A stretch of 64,000 nt of DNA from an uncultured Ruminococcus sp. (GCA_910579955.1 CAJTWE010000010.1:8817-72816); one strand, 5' to 3'; shown: positions 25,769-33,872, counted from the first letter of the stretch. The notes: generated from the sequence alone by a model not told the origin. Translations and numbers: made by a program.

Positions 25769-26306
25769 TGTAGATCCCCTCCTTTTCAAGCTCTGAGCGG
25801 AGCGATTTTTTCGCCCTATAAAGAAGATTACCAATCTGTTTGCTGCTTTTTCCCATTATCCTTCCGGATTCTTCGATTGAAAATCCCTCAATGTATACAA
25901 GATGAAGTATCTGCCTATAATCTGATTTGAGATTATACAATGCTTTGCTTAACTGAGCATTCCGTTCAGTTTTTTCATAGGCGGCTTCAATGTCGGTGAC
26001 GTCTTTCATATTCCGACATGCATCGAGGGAAATTTTTAAAAATGGGTGTTTCCTGCGGTGATCAAGCGCAAGATTTCTTCCTATTGCGTATAGCCATGTT
26101 TTGAAAGAGCTTTTCGCCGAAAATTTTGGTCTTTTCGTATATAGCTTAACAAAAGTGTCCTCGGTAAGGTCTTCTGCTATAAAGATATCATTTGTAAACC
26201 TGTACAGGTACAGCATAAGACCATCCTTGTAGTCACGGATAATAATTGTAAGGCTATCATTATCACCTTCAAGGAATTTACGGTAGCATTCAGCACCGTT
26301 ATCCAT
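25755..26306 (-). CDS. ECF-type RNA polymerase sigma factor
   Basis: 183 residues from ATG 26306 (GGAGGTG upstream). Region 2 has YLYRFTNDIFIAEDLTEDTFVKLYTKRPKF and WLYAIGRNLALDHRRK; region 4 has LVYIEGFSIEESGRIMGKSSKQIGNLLYRAKKSLR, a helix-turn-helix for the -35 box. It is the first gene of a two-gene minus-strand unit with the membrane dockerin protein, and an ECF-like promoter lies 35 bases upstream, suggesting autoregulation. Regulon is unknown. Confidence 0.94.
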   Translation of the reverse strand: MDNGAECYRKFLEGDNDSLTIIIRDYKDGLMLYLYRFTNDIFIAEDLTEDTFVKLYTKRPKFSAKSSFKTWLYAIGRNLALDHRRKHPFLKISLDACRNMKDVTDIEAAYEKTERNAQLSKALYNLKSDYRQILHLVYIEGFSIEESGRIMGKSSKQIGNLLYRAKKSLRSELEKEGIYNEKL

Positions 26307-26340
26307 TGGCACACCTCCTAAGCATTTCTCTTTCACTTAT

Positions 26341-26368
26341 TAGACGTAAGCAATTGAGATTTTTCTCA
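26341..26368 (-). promoter_or_regulatory. ECF-type autoregulatory promoter candidate
   Basis: On the minus strand TGAGAA (26368-26363), 16-base spacer, CGTCTA (26346-26341). This resembles the TGAAAC-N16-CGTC class of ECF promoters and does not resemble a sigma-A box pair. A TTGACA-N16-TAAAAT pair further upstream is a possible basal promoter. Confidence 0.6.
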
Positions 26369-26489
26369 CTTTTTTTGGAAAATATTTTTCTATTATATAA
26401 TTTTAATATTTTAACATGAAATATTTGTATGTCAATAAAAATCAAGCAAACACTATTTGTAAAAAAACAGTAAAATACATCTTGTTCTC

Positions 26490-26518
26490 TTGATATATGA
26501 AATTTAGTGTGCTATAAT
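26490..26518 (+). promoter_or_regulatory. Promoter of the MATE gene
   Basis: TTGATA (26490-26495), 17-base spacer, TATAAT (26513-26518). Confidence 0.75.
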
Positions 26519-26560
26519 GTAGCAATATGCAATTTTGACTTTTGAAAAAGGGTGGTTTTT

Positions 26561-27961
26561 ATGTTTGAAAAATTCAGAAGGACATTTATAGGCGACAAGG
26601 CATTTTACAGACGTATACTGCTCCTTGCAGTGCCCATGATCATACAAAATGCCATTACAAGCTTTGTAAGTTTCCTTGATAATATCATGGTAGGGCAGAT
26701 CGGTACAGAGCAGATGTCGGGAGTAGCTATTGTAAATCAGCTTATGTTTGTATTTAATATAGCGATTTTCGGCGGAGTATCCGGTGCTGGAATATTCGGT
26801 ACGCAATTTTTTGGAAAAGGTGATTATAAAGGTCAGAAGTATGCATTTAGATTTAAAATGTATGCTGTTCTTGGTATATCAGCTATAGCGTTTATACTTT
26901 TCGGATTTTTTGATAAGCCGCTTATTTCTCTTTACCTTAGTGATAATGGAACGATAGGAGATATAGGCCTTGCACTTAAATATGGACAGGATTATCTGCT
27001 TATCATGCTTGGCTCGCTGCTTCCGTTTGCTGTTTGTCAGGCTTATATAAGTACTATTCGTGAAACAGGTCAGACTTTTGTGCCAATGCTTGCAAGTGCG
27101 GCGGCAGTAGCCACAAATCTTATACTTGACTTTGTTTTAATATTCGGATTTGCCGGAATACCTGCAATGGGCGTAAAGGGTGCTGCTATTGCAACAGTGG
27201 CAGCACGTATTCTGGAATGTGCCATAGTTATTGTGTGGACTCATTGTCATAAGGAGAAAAATCCATATATTAAAGGTGCGTATAAAGGCTTTGGAATACC
27301 CAGAAGTATATTGTCCGATATTCTGAAAAAGGGTACACCGCTTATGCTTAATGAATTTTTATGGGCAGCGGGTATGACTGTTATTGTTCAGTGTTATGCT
27401 GTACGTGGACTTGAAGTAGTTGCAGCACAAAATATTTCTTCGACCATTACAAACTTATTTAATATAGTCTACATTCAGCTTGGTACGAGCATTTCGGTAA
27501 TAATCGGTCAGAGTCTTGGAGCAGGGATGCTTTCAGAGGCGAGGGAGCAGGCAAGAAAAATGATATTTTTCAGTGTGGCGTGCTGTTGTTTATTTGCAGG
27601 TATAATGGCTGCTGTGGGAGGATATTTCCCATACATTTATAATACTGATGAGAGTATTCGTGAGCTTGCAAGTACATTTATTTTTATATCCGCCATTGTA
27701 ATGCCGTTTTGTTCATTTTCGCACTGTGCATATTTTACTCTGCGTTCGGGTGGAAGAACTATTATAACATTTCTTTTTGACAGTGTGTATACTTGGGTAG
27801 TGCTTATACCATTTGCATTTGTGCTTGCAAATTATACATCTCTTCCTATAGCATCTGTATTTTTCTTTGTTCAGTTTATGGAAATCATAAAGGTTATCAT
27901 CGGAGCTATTATGCTTAAAAGCGGCGTATGGCTTAGAAATATAGTAACAGATCATATATGA
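26561..27961 (+). CDS. MATE family efflux transporter (first copy)
   Basis: 466 residues with twelve predicted TM segments in two similar halves, typical of Na+ or H+ driven multidrug and toxin extrusion proteins. Family patterns: AVPMIIQNAITSFVSFLDNIMVGQIGTEQMSGVAIVNQ at the N-terminal half and NEFLWAAGMTVIVQCYAVRGLEVVAAQNISSTI at the start of the second. ATG 26561 is used, nine bases after the GTG that lies in the AAAGGGTGG SD. It has its own promoter and terminator. Substrate cannot be told. Confidence 0.92.
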   Translation: MFEKFRRTFIGDKAFYRRILLLAVPMIIQNAITSFVSFLDNIMVGQIGTEQMSGVAIVNQLMFVFNIAIFGGVSGAGIFGTQFFGKGDYKGQKYAFRFKMYAVLGISAIAFILFGFFDKPLISLYLSDNGTIGDIGLALKYGQDYLLIMLGSLLPFAVCQAYISTIRETGQTFVPMLASAAAVATNLILDFVLIFGFAGIPAMGVKGAAIATVAARILECAIVIVWTHCHKEKNPYIKGAYKGFGIPRSILSDILKKGTPLMLNEFLWAAGMTVIVQCYAVRGLEVVAAQNISSTITNLFNIVYIQLGTSISVIIGQSLGAGMLSEAREQARKMIFFSVACCCLFAGIMAAVGGYFPYIYNTDESIRELASTFIFISAIVMPFCSFSHCAYFTLRSGGRTIITFLFDSVYTWVVLIPFAFVLANYTSLPIASVFFFVQFMEIIKVIIGAIMLKSGVWLRNIVTDHI

Positions 27962-28001
27962 TTCTATAAAAAGCAATAAAAATTAAAAGAAGCGAAAAAT
28001 A

Positions 28002-28048
28002 AAAAAGGTCTTAAGTTCGATAAAAAAGCTCGGACTTAGGACCTTTTT
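28002..28048 (+). terminator. Terminator after the MATE gene
   Basis: Stem AAAAAGGTC..AAGT..CG / CG..ACTT..GACCTTTTT at 28002-28048; symmetric A and T runs, so it can serve the minus-strand xre gene too. Confidence 0.88.
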
Positions 28049-28075
28049 GTTTATTATTTCATATTTATTTAGTTA

Positions 28076-28279
28076 TCAATCTTTGATATAAACCATAATA
28101 TCTCCGATCTGACAATTAAGCGCTTCACATATTTTTGATAGAATATAGCTGTCATATCGTATGACTTTATTTTTATAATAATTATCAATAGTCTGATATT
28201 TTATTTCAGTCATTTTTGCAAGCTGATATCTTGTCATTTGCTTTTTCTCTAAAACCTCTTCCAAAATAAGCCTTACCAT
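28076..28279 (-). CDS. Small XRE-family (Cro/CI-like) DNA-binding regulator
   Basis: 67 residues, essentially one helix-turn-helix domain: MVRLILEEVLEKKQMTRYQLAKMTEIKYQTIDNYYKNK..., then ILSKICEALNCQIGDIMVYI, the pattern of YozG/HipB-type short regulators. It faces a 56-codon gene across a 116-base region holding repeated TATACTTA-type sequences that may be its operators. Not obviously a toxin-antitoxin pair. Confidence 0.88.
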   Translation of the reverse strand: MVRLILEEVLEKKQMTRYQLAKMTEIKYQTIDNYYKNKVIRYDSYILSKICEALNCQIGDIMVYIKD

Positions 28280-28309
28280 AGTATCCGGTATCCTCCATAA
28301 AAGCGTTTA

Positions 28310-28380
28310 TATACTTACTATAACGTATACACTTACTATTGACAATTTCCATATTTAAGTATATACTTATTACAGTATAT
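28310..28380. promoter_or_regulatory. Divergent promoter with operator repeats
   Basis: Rightward promoter TTGACA (28339-28344), 17-base spacer, TATACT (28362-28367). Inverted repeat TATACT-N6-AGTATA (28362-28379) covers the -10. Upstream are direct repeats ATACTTACTAT (28311-28321) and ACACTTACTAT (28329-28339), 18 bases apart. The layout suits binding of the XRE protein as repressor of both genes. Confidence 0.65.
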
Positions 28381-28395
28381 GAGGGAGGTGATATA

Positions 28396-28566
28396 ATGCC
28401 GGATTATAAATCACTTTTTTATAAATCGCAAGCAGAGATAGCTGATACAATAGAGACGCTTGAGTCTTTATCTTTAAAGTTGATTAAGTGTATGCAGTAT
28501 TGTGAGGATAAGGTTATAGAAGTTGATGAATTAGATGAAGGAAATGATGAAAGTAATGAAGAATGA
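28396..28566 (+). CDS. Small protein of unknown function, divergent from xre
   Basis: 56 residues from ATG 28396 with a very strong SD (GGGAGGTGA). MPDYKSLFYKSQAEIADTIETLESLSLKLIKCMQYCEDKVIE... reads as a helical, possibly coiled-coil protein with an acidic tail (DELDEGNDESNEE). It resembles small proteins encoded in mobile elements but no mobile genes are present. It ends seven bases from the convergent sigG stop. Confidence 0.65.
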   Translation: MPDYKSLFYKSQAEIADTIETLESLSLKLIKCMQYCEDKVIEVDELDEGNDESNEE

Positions 28567-28573
28567 TGCTATA

Positions 28574-29347
28574 TCATACTGACTCTTTGATTTTTTTAAG
28601 AGCGCCTTTTTCAAGACGTGACACTTGCGCCTGTGATATGCCTGTTTCCTTAGCAACTTCTATTTGTGTTTTTCCTTTCATAAATCGAAGATAAAGTATC
28701 TTTTTTTCACGATCTCCCAGATCCTTTATCGCATCACGAAATGATAGTTCGCTAAGCTTGTTTTCAATTCCGTTTTTGTCGCTTATTTGATCAAGGACAT
28801 ACAACGTATCACCCGAATCGGAGTATACAGGCTCGTAAAGGGATACAGGGTCAGTGACGCTTTCCAAAGCTATGACCACATCTTCACGTTTAGCATCAAT
28901 CTCTTCTGCAATTTCTGTTATCGTCGGTTCTCGCAGAAGCTTGTTAGTAAGCAGCTCCTTTGCCTGCATTGATTTATATGCAAGATCACGCAGTGAACGG
29001 CTTACTTTTATCTGGTTGAAATCACGGAGATAGCGTCTTAGCTCTCCGCTTATCATAGGTACGCAGTAGGTAGAGAATCTTACTTCTTTTGTGAGATCGA
29101 AATTATTTATGGCTTTGATAAGTCCAACTACGCCTACCTGAAACAGATCGTCAGCATCCTCGCCTCTTCCAGCAAAACGCTGTATAACACTGAGAACAAG
29201 TCTGAGATTTCCTTTAATAAGCTTGTCTCTTGCCTCCTTGCTGCCTGTATCACGTATTTCACGGAGCAGTTCCATTTTCTCTTTTTCACCCAATACACAA
29301 AGCTCTGATGTGTTTATTCCCGATATCATAACCTTCTGAAATGCCAT
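28574..29347 (-). CDS. sigG: Sporulation sigma factor SigG
   Basis: 257-residue forespore-specific sigma. The N-terminal anti-sigma-gin contact motif KVMISGINTSELCVL is diagnostic of SigG, followed by region 2 (DDLFQVGVVGLIKAINNFD) and regions 3-4 (REKKILYLRFMKGKTQIEVAKETGISQAQVSRLEKGAL). It is complete, with GGAGGTTC upstream. On the minus strand GGGAATACTT at 29386-29377 weakly resembles a SigF/SigG -10 (GGNRAHAHTR) but the -35 is poor. Presence implies a sporulation programme. Confidence 0.95.
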   Translation of the reverse strand: MAFQKVMISGINTSELCVLGEKEKMELLREIRDTGSKEARDKLIKGNLRLVLSVIQRFAGRGEDADDLFQVGVVGLIKAINNFDLTKEVRFSTYCVPMISGELRRYLRDFNQIKVSRSLRDLAYKSMQAKELLTNKLLREPTITEIAEEIDAKREDVVIALESVTDPVSLYEPVYSDSGDTLYVLDQISDKNGIENKLSELSFRDAIKDLGDREKKILYLRFMKGKTQIEVAKETGISQAQVSRLEKGALKKIKESV

Positions 29348-29480
29348 ATCTTAGAACCTCCTTGCATTTTTATAGAAAGTATTCCCATGAGAGAAAATTT
29401 TAATCAATATGTATAGCGGTAGTATTTTCCAAACAAAAAAATAGAAAATATAAAAGAATTTTTAAAGCTTAAACAAGCCC

Positions 29481-29509
29481 TTGCAATAGTAAGGGATAAG
29501 TGATATAAT
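29481..29509 (+). promoter_or_regulatory. Promoter of the shikimate kinase-like gene
   Basis: TTGCAA (29481-29486), 17-base spacer, TATAAT (29504-29509). Confidence 0.75.
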
Positions 29510-29560
29510 TATTATAGTGAATTATTGTAGTAAATTTATTGTAGTAAAGGAGCATTGCCC

Positions 29561-30067
29561 ATGAGCAACTTCATTATGATAGGTATGCCGGGTTCTGGTA
29601 AGAGTACCTTGGGAAGGATTCTTGCTGAGGAGATTGGTTATGATTTTATAGATACAGATGACCTGATTATGGAGCATTATAAAAGACCTCTGAAAGAACT
29701 GATTGATGAGTTAGGAGTGGAGGGCTTTATAAAAGCAGAGGGTAAGATACTGGAAACTGTAAACGTAAATAATACCATTATTGCAACAGGCGGCAGTGCA
29801 ATATATAGTAAGGGTGGAATGGATCATCTGGAGGATATAGGAAAGGTAGTTTATCTTTGTTATACGCTTGAAGATATTGAGATGCGTGTGGGAAATCTTA
29901 TTACAAGAGGAGTTGTTTGCAGAAACTGCAAGACACTCAATGAGCTTTTTGAGCAGCGCAGACCGTATTATGAGCGTTACGCTGACATTATAGTTCATCT
30001 GGAACATGCGTCAGTTGCAAAAAGCATTCAAAAATTAAAAAATGCTGTATTGGATTACATTGATTGA
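29561..30067 (+). CDS. aroK: Shikimate kinase family protein, divergent
   Basis: 168 residues. Walker A GMPGSGKSTLG and DTDDLI (shikimate-site Asp) are intact. Two usual shikimate-kinase features differ: the GGG loop reads GGSAI, and the lid/RPLL region reads NLITRGVVCRNCKTL with two cysteines, followed by RRPYYERYAD. So the fold and ATP site are clear, while strict shikimate specificity is less certain. aroQ is 20 kb away, and no other aro gene is adjacent. Start 29561 fits AAAGGAG. Confidence 0.8.
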   Translation: MSNFIMIGMPGSGKSTLGRILAEEIGYDFIDTDDLIMEHYKRPLKELIDELGVEGFIKAEGKILETVNVNNTIIATGGSAIYSKGGMDHLEDIGKVVYLCYTLEDIEMRVGNLITRGVVCRNCKTLNELFEQRRPYYERYADIIVHLEHASVAKSIQKLKNAVLDYID

Positions 30068-30145
30068 TTCGGGCAAAATACATATATGGTAATATAACTA
30101 AAAAAGATGTTTGTTTTTATTTTTTGAAAATAAAGGAGGAGAGAT

Positions 30146-32071
30146 ATGAGAGACGGTTTTGTTAAGATCGCCTGCGCCACACCTGAGCTTCGTGTGGCAG
30201 ATTGTGATTACAATACAGACAAAATTATTGATATGATAAAAGATGCATATTCAGCAGGCGTAAAAGTAGTGTGCTTTCCTGAATTGTCGATAACAGGATA
30301 CACTTGTGGCGATTTGTTTTTTCAATCGGCACTTGAAAATTCTGCCAATGAAAATTTATTGAGAATAGTAAGAGATACCGCTGAAATGGAAATAGTATCA
30401 ATTGTTGGACTGCCATTTTCATATGTTGGCAAGCTCTATAACTGTGCTGCTGTAATATTTAGGGGAGAAATACTTGGAATTGTGCCTAAGACAAATATCC
30501 CGAATTACAGCGAATTTTATGAAGCAAGATACTTTGCTCCGGGATTTGAGTCTGATTTTGATGCTGTTGTCGATGGTAAAAACGTTACCTTTGGAACAAA
30601 TCAGATATTTGAATGCAGCAATATGTCTGGCTTTAGCTTTGCGGTGGAAATATGCGAGGATATATGGGTGGGAGATACTCCTTCCGTTAAGCATGTAAAC
30701 GCAGGTGCAGCAATTGTTTTCAATCTTTCGGCAAGTGATGAGATAATCGGAAAATCAGATTATAGACGTACCATTGTAAAAGCAAAATCTGGAAGTCTTA
30801 TCTGTGCATACGCATATGCAGATGCCGGCACAGGCGAGTCTACTACAGATATGGTTTTTGCAGGACACAATATTATTGCTGAGAATGGTTCTGTTCTTGC
30901 TGAATCTCAGCTTTTTGAAAACGGCCTTTGTATTGCGGATATTGATGTTTACAGAATTCTTAAAGATCGTAAGACAACAAATACATGGCAGTATAGTGAC
31001 CATAATTATACTATCAACACTTTTGATATGTGTGTTTCTGAGGTTAAGCTTGACCGAAAGTTCCCTAGATATCCATTTGTTCCGTCTGATAAAGCGAGAC
31101 TTGAAAGCAACTGTAAAGAAATCCTCACACTTCAGTCAGTAGGGCTTATGAAGAGGCTTGGTCATATAGGATGCAAAAGTGCTGTTGTCGGATTATCCGG
31201 AGGACTTGATTCTACTCTTGCACTTATAGTTATGTCTCATGCTTTTGATATGCTCCATCTTGACAGAAGCGGTATTATAGCTGTTACTATGCCGTGTTTT
31301 GGTACAACGGACAGAACATATAACAATGCCTGCCGTCTTGCCAAATCTTATGGCGCTACTCTTCGTGAAATCCCCATTGCAGATAGTGTAATGCAGCATT
31401 TTAAGGATATAGGACATGACTCGGATATTCACGATGTAACATATGAGAATTCTCAGGCTCGTGAAAGAACACAGATACTCATGGATATAGCAAATCAAAC
31501 AGGCGGAATTGTAATAGGTACTGGCGACTTGTCTGAGCTTGCTCTTGGCTGGGCAACTTATAACGGAGATCATATGAGTATGTACGGTGTAAATACGTCT
31601 ATTCCAAAGACGCTTGTACGTTATCTGGTCGCATATGAGGCTTCTGTTACTACAGATAGGGGCCTTTCCGATGTTCTTCTTGATGTGCTTGATACTCCGG
31701 TAAGTCCGGAGCTTCTGCCACCTGAACAAGACGGCACTATCTCTCAGAAAACAGAGGATATTGTAGGACCTTATGAGCTTCATGATTTCTTTTTATATTA
31801 TGTTATCCGCTTTGGATTTTCTCCGAAGAAGATATATCGTCTGGCTTGTACTGCCTTTAAAGGCGTGTACAATAATGACACTATTCTAAAGTGGCTTAGA
31901 AAATTTTACTGGAGATTTTTCTCTCAGCAGTTTAAGCGCTCATGTATGCCTGACGGACCAAAAGTAGGCAGTGTTACGCTTTCTCCAAGGGGTGATTGGA
32001 GAATGCCAAGTGATGCCTCTGTAAATCTATGGCAGAAAGAGCTGGATTCTATAACCTCTGCTAATAATTGA
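30146..32071 (+). CDS. nadE: Glutamine-dependent NAD+ synthetase
   Basis: 641-residue two-domain enzyme: N-terminal nitrilase-like glutaminase (Glu in FPELSITGYTCGD, Lys in VPKTNIPNYSEFYE, catalytic Cys in EICEDIWVG) and C-terminal synthetase with PP-loop VGLSGGLDSTLAL and TGDLSELALGW. It amidates deamido-NAD using glutamine. With nadD and nadA in the window most of the de novo route is visible. AAAGGAGGAGA precedes the ATG; pyrE follows after 13 bases. Confidence 0.96.
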   Translation: MRDGFVKIACATPELRVADCDYNTDKIIDMIKDAYSAGVKVVCFPELSITGYTCGDLFFQSALENSANENLLRIVRDTAEMEIVSIVGLPFSYVGKLYNCAAVIFRGEILGIVPKTNIPNYSEFYEARYFAPGFESDFDAVVDGKNVTFGTNQIFECSNMSGFSFAVEICEDIWVGDTPSVKHVNAGAAIVFNLSASDEIIGKSDYRRTIVKAKSGSLICAYAYADAGTGESTTDMVFAGHNIIAENGSVLAESQLFENGLCIADIDVYRILKDRKTTNTWQYSDHNYTINTFDMCVSEVKLDRKFPRYPFVPSDKARLESNCKEILTLQSVGLMKRLGHIGCKSAVVGLSGGLDSTLALIVMSHAFDMLHLDRSGIIAVTMPCFGTTDRTYNNACRLAKSYGATLREIPIADSVMQHFKDIGHDSDIHDVTYENSQARERTQILMDIANQTGGIVIGTGDLSELALGWATYNGDHMSMYGVNTSIPKTLVRYLVAYEASVTTDRGLSDVLLDVLDTPVSPELLPPEQDGTISQKTEDIVGPYELHDFFLYYVIRFGFSPKKIYRLACTAFKGVYNNDTILKWLRKFYWRFFSQQFKRSCMPDGPKVGSVTLSPRGDWRMPSDASVNLWQKELDSITSANN

Positions 32072-32084
32072 AAGGATGTTTAAA

Positions 32085-32744
32085 ATGACTTACAAAGAAG
32101 AATTTATTAAATTTATGGTTGATTGTGGAGTATTGACATTTGGATCATTTACACTGAAAAGCGGCAGAATTGCACCTTATTTTATCAATACAGGTAATTA
32201 TAAGACTGGTAAGCAGCTGGCTCAGCTGGGTAAATATTATGCAGCTTGTATTAAGGATAATGACATTGATGTAGAGACACTTTTTGGCCCTGCTTATAAG
32301 GGCGTTCCATTGGCTGTAAGTGCAGCTGTTGCTCTTGCCAATGACCATGATATCGAGGTAAACTATTGCTTTGACCGCAAAGAGGTAAAAGATCACGGTG
32401 AAGGCGGTATGTTCGTAGGCAAAAAGCTTGAAAACGGTGAAAAGGTTGTTATCATTGAAGATGTTATGACATCGGGCAAGGCTCTTGCTGAGGTTTATCC
32501 AAAGCTTAAAGGCGCTGCTGATGTTGATATTACAGGTATGGTTATAACTGTTGACCGTATGGAAAAGGCTCTGGGCAGCAATAATTCTGCTGTTCAGGAG
32601 GCATACAGCAAGTATGGTGTAACAGTTTATGCAATTGTAACTATGGATGATATTATAAAGGCTATAAAAGATGGTATTATTCCGTTTGCGGAATATCTTG
32701 ATGCAATGCTTGCATATCGTAAGGAATATGGCGTAGAAAAATAA
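32085..32744 (+). CDS. pyrE: Orotate phosphoribosyltransferase
   Basis: Forms OMP from orotate and PRPP. 219 residues from ATG 32085 (AAAGGA, spacing 8; ATG 32076 overlaps the SD). The PRPP loop VVIIEDVMTSGKAL and the flexible loop KEVKDHGEGGMFVG are present, along with the N-terminal LTFGSFTLKSGRIAPYFIN. It stands apart from other pyr genes, downstream of nadE; both consume or make phosphoribosyl compounds. Confidence 0.95.
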   Translation: MTYKEEFIKFMVDCGVLTFGSFTLKSGRIAPYFINTGNYKTGKQLAQLGKYYAACIKDNDIDVETLFGPAYKGVPLAVSAAVALANDHDIEVNYCFDRKEVKDHGEGGMFVGKKLENGEKVVIIEDVMTSGKALAEVYPKLKGAADVDITGMVITVDRMEKALGSNNSAVQEAYSKYGVTVYAIVTMDDIIKAIKDGIIPFAEYLDAMLAYRKEYGVEK

Positions 32745-32759
32745 AAATCTTAAAAAAGC

Positions 32760-32788
32760 TTGCATTTTTTCCCAAAATAGATTATAAT
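32760..32788 (+). promoter_or_regulatory. Promoter of tRNA-Arg(CCT)
   Basis: TTGCAT (32760-32765), 17-base spacer, TATAAT (32783-32788). Confidence 0.75.
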
Positions 32789-32818
32789 AATACTGTACGG
32801 CAAAACCGTGCAGTATAT

Positions 32819-32893
32819 GCCGCTTTAGTTAAATGGATATAACAAACCCCTCCTAAGGGTTAGTTGAGGGTTCGATTCCCCCAAGCGGTGCCA
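32819..32893 (+). tRNA. tRNA-Arg (anticodon CCT)
   Basis: Acceptor GCCGCTT pairs with AAGCGGT (G-U at the end), anticodon stem AACCC/GGGTT with loop CTCCTAA, T loop TTCGATT, encoded CCA. The T stem GAGGG/CCCCC carries one A-C mismatch. Confidence 0.92.
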
Positions 32894-32901
32894 ACAAATA
32901 C

Positions 32902-32923
32902 GCCACATACTTTTGTATGTGGC
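32902..32923 (+). terminator. Hairpin after tRNA-Arg
   Basis: Perfect 9-bp stem GCCACATAC/GTATGTGGC, TTTT loop; T tract is weak (TAAATTT). Confidence 0.65.
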
Positions 32924-32984
32924 TAAATTTATATGTTTATAGTATTAAATAATATCAAATAATATTAAAGGGGAGAAATTACAT

Positions 32985-33872
32985 ATGAAAAAAATCAACT
33001 TCTCGACTGAACTAAAAAAACTTCGGCCGTTTAATTTTATAATTTTGCTGGTTGCAGGCTGTATAAATGCTTTTGGAGTAACAATATTTCTTGCACCGGT
33101 CAATCTTTACGACAGCGGTGTTTCAGGAACTTCTATTCTTTTATCTCAAATCACGCCGGAGTATCTTAGCCTTTCGTTTTTTCTGCTGCTTTTGAATGTA
33201 CCTATATTCTTATTCGGACTGAAAAAGCAGGGTATTACATTTACTATATATTCTCTTTTCACTGTTCTTGTATACTCAATATGCTCATGGCTTATTACAG
33301 ATGTTTTGCCTGTTGATGTAAGTATGGCATCGCCGCTTGCAGGAGAGGATCTGCTTTTGTGTGCGTTATTTGGCGGTATAATATCCGGCGTTGGAAGCGG
33401 CCTTACTATACGTTCAGGCGGTGCGATTGATGGTATTGATGTACTTGCTGTTACCTTTGCAAAAAAGGCGGGGCTTACCGTTGGAACGTTTGTTATGATA
33501 TATAATGTTATCTTGTATATAATCTGCGGTTTTATTATAGAAAGCTGGATTTTGCCGCTTTATTCTATTGTTGCATATTCGGCAGGACTTAAAACAGTTG
33601 ATTTTATCGTAGAGGGATTTGATCGTTCAAAATCTGTTATGATAATTACAGATAAGGCGGATGATATAAGTCATGCGCTGATAGAGGCGTTTGGATGCGG
33701 TACTACTAAAATCGCCGCTACCGGTGGATATTCCAATGCCGATAAGACGGTTATTTATTTTGTGGTGAATCGTTTTCAAATCGCAAGAATGAGAAATATC
33801 GTTCTGAATATAGATTCAAAGGCTTATGTTACTGTAAGTGATGTTGCGGATGTTATGAGAAGCAGCGATTGA
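32985..33872 (+). CDS. YitT family membrane protein (DUF161/DUF2179)
   Basis: 295 residues: five to six TM segments in the first ~195 residues (family motif AVNPxxLYDSGVSG-like LAPVNLYDSGVSGTSILL, and GLTIRSGGAIDGIDVLAV), followed by a cytosolic DUF2179 domain (SKSVMIITDKADDISHALIEAF...YFVVNRFQIARMRNIV). Members are widespread in Firmicutes with unknown transport substrate. GGGGAG SD. It stands alone between a tRNA and a terminator. Confidence 0.9.
   Translation: MKKINFSTELKKLRPFNFIILLVAGCINAFGVTIFLAPVNLYDSGVSGTSILLSQITPEYLSLSFFLLLLNVPIFLFGLKKQGITFTIYSLFTVLVYSICSWLITDVLPVDVSMASPLAGEDLLLCALFGGIISGVGSGLTIRSGGAIDGIDVLAVTFAKKAGLTVGTFVMIYNVILYIICGFIIESWILPLYSIVAYSAGLKTVDFIVEGFDRSKSVMIITDKADDISHALIEAFGCGTTKIAATGGYSNADKTVIYFVVNRFQIARMRNIVLNIDSKAYVTVSDVADVMRSSD

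Noticed and set aside
28076..28566. Toxin-antitoxin module
   Set aside because: The genes are divergent rather than co-directional, and the 56-residue partner has no toxin motif.
31193..31783. Minus-strand open frame opposite nadE
   Set aside because: Composition reflects codon bias of nadE on the other strand; no SD.
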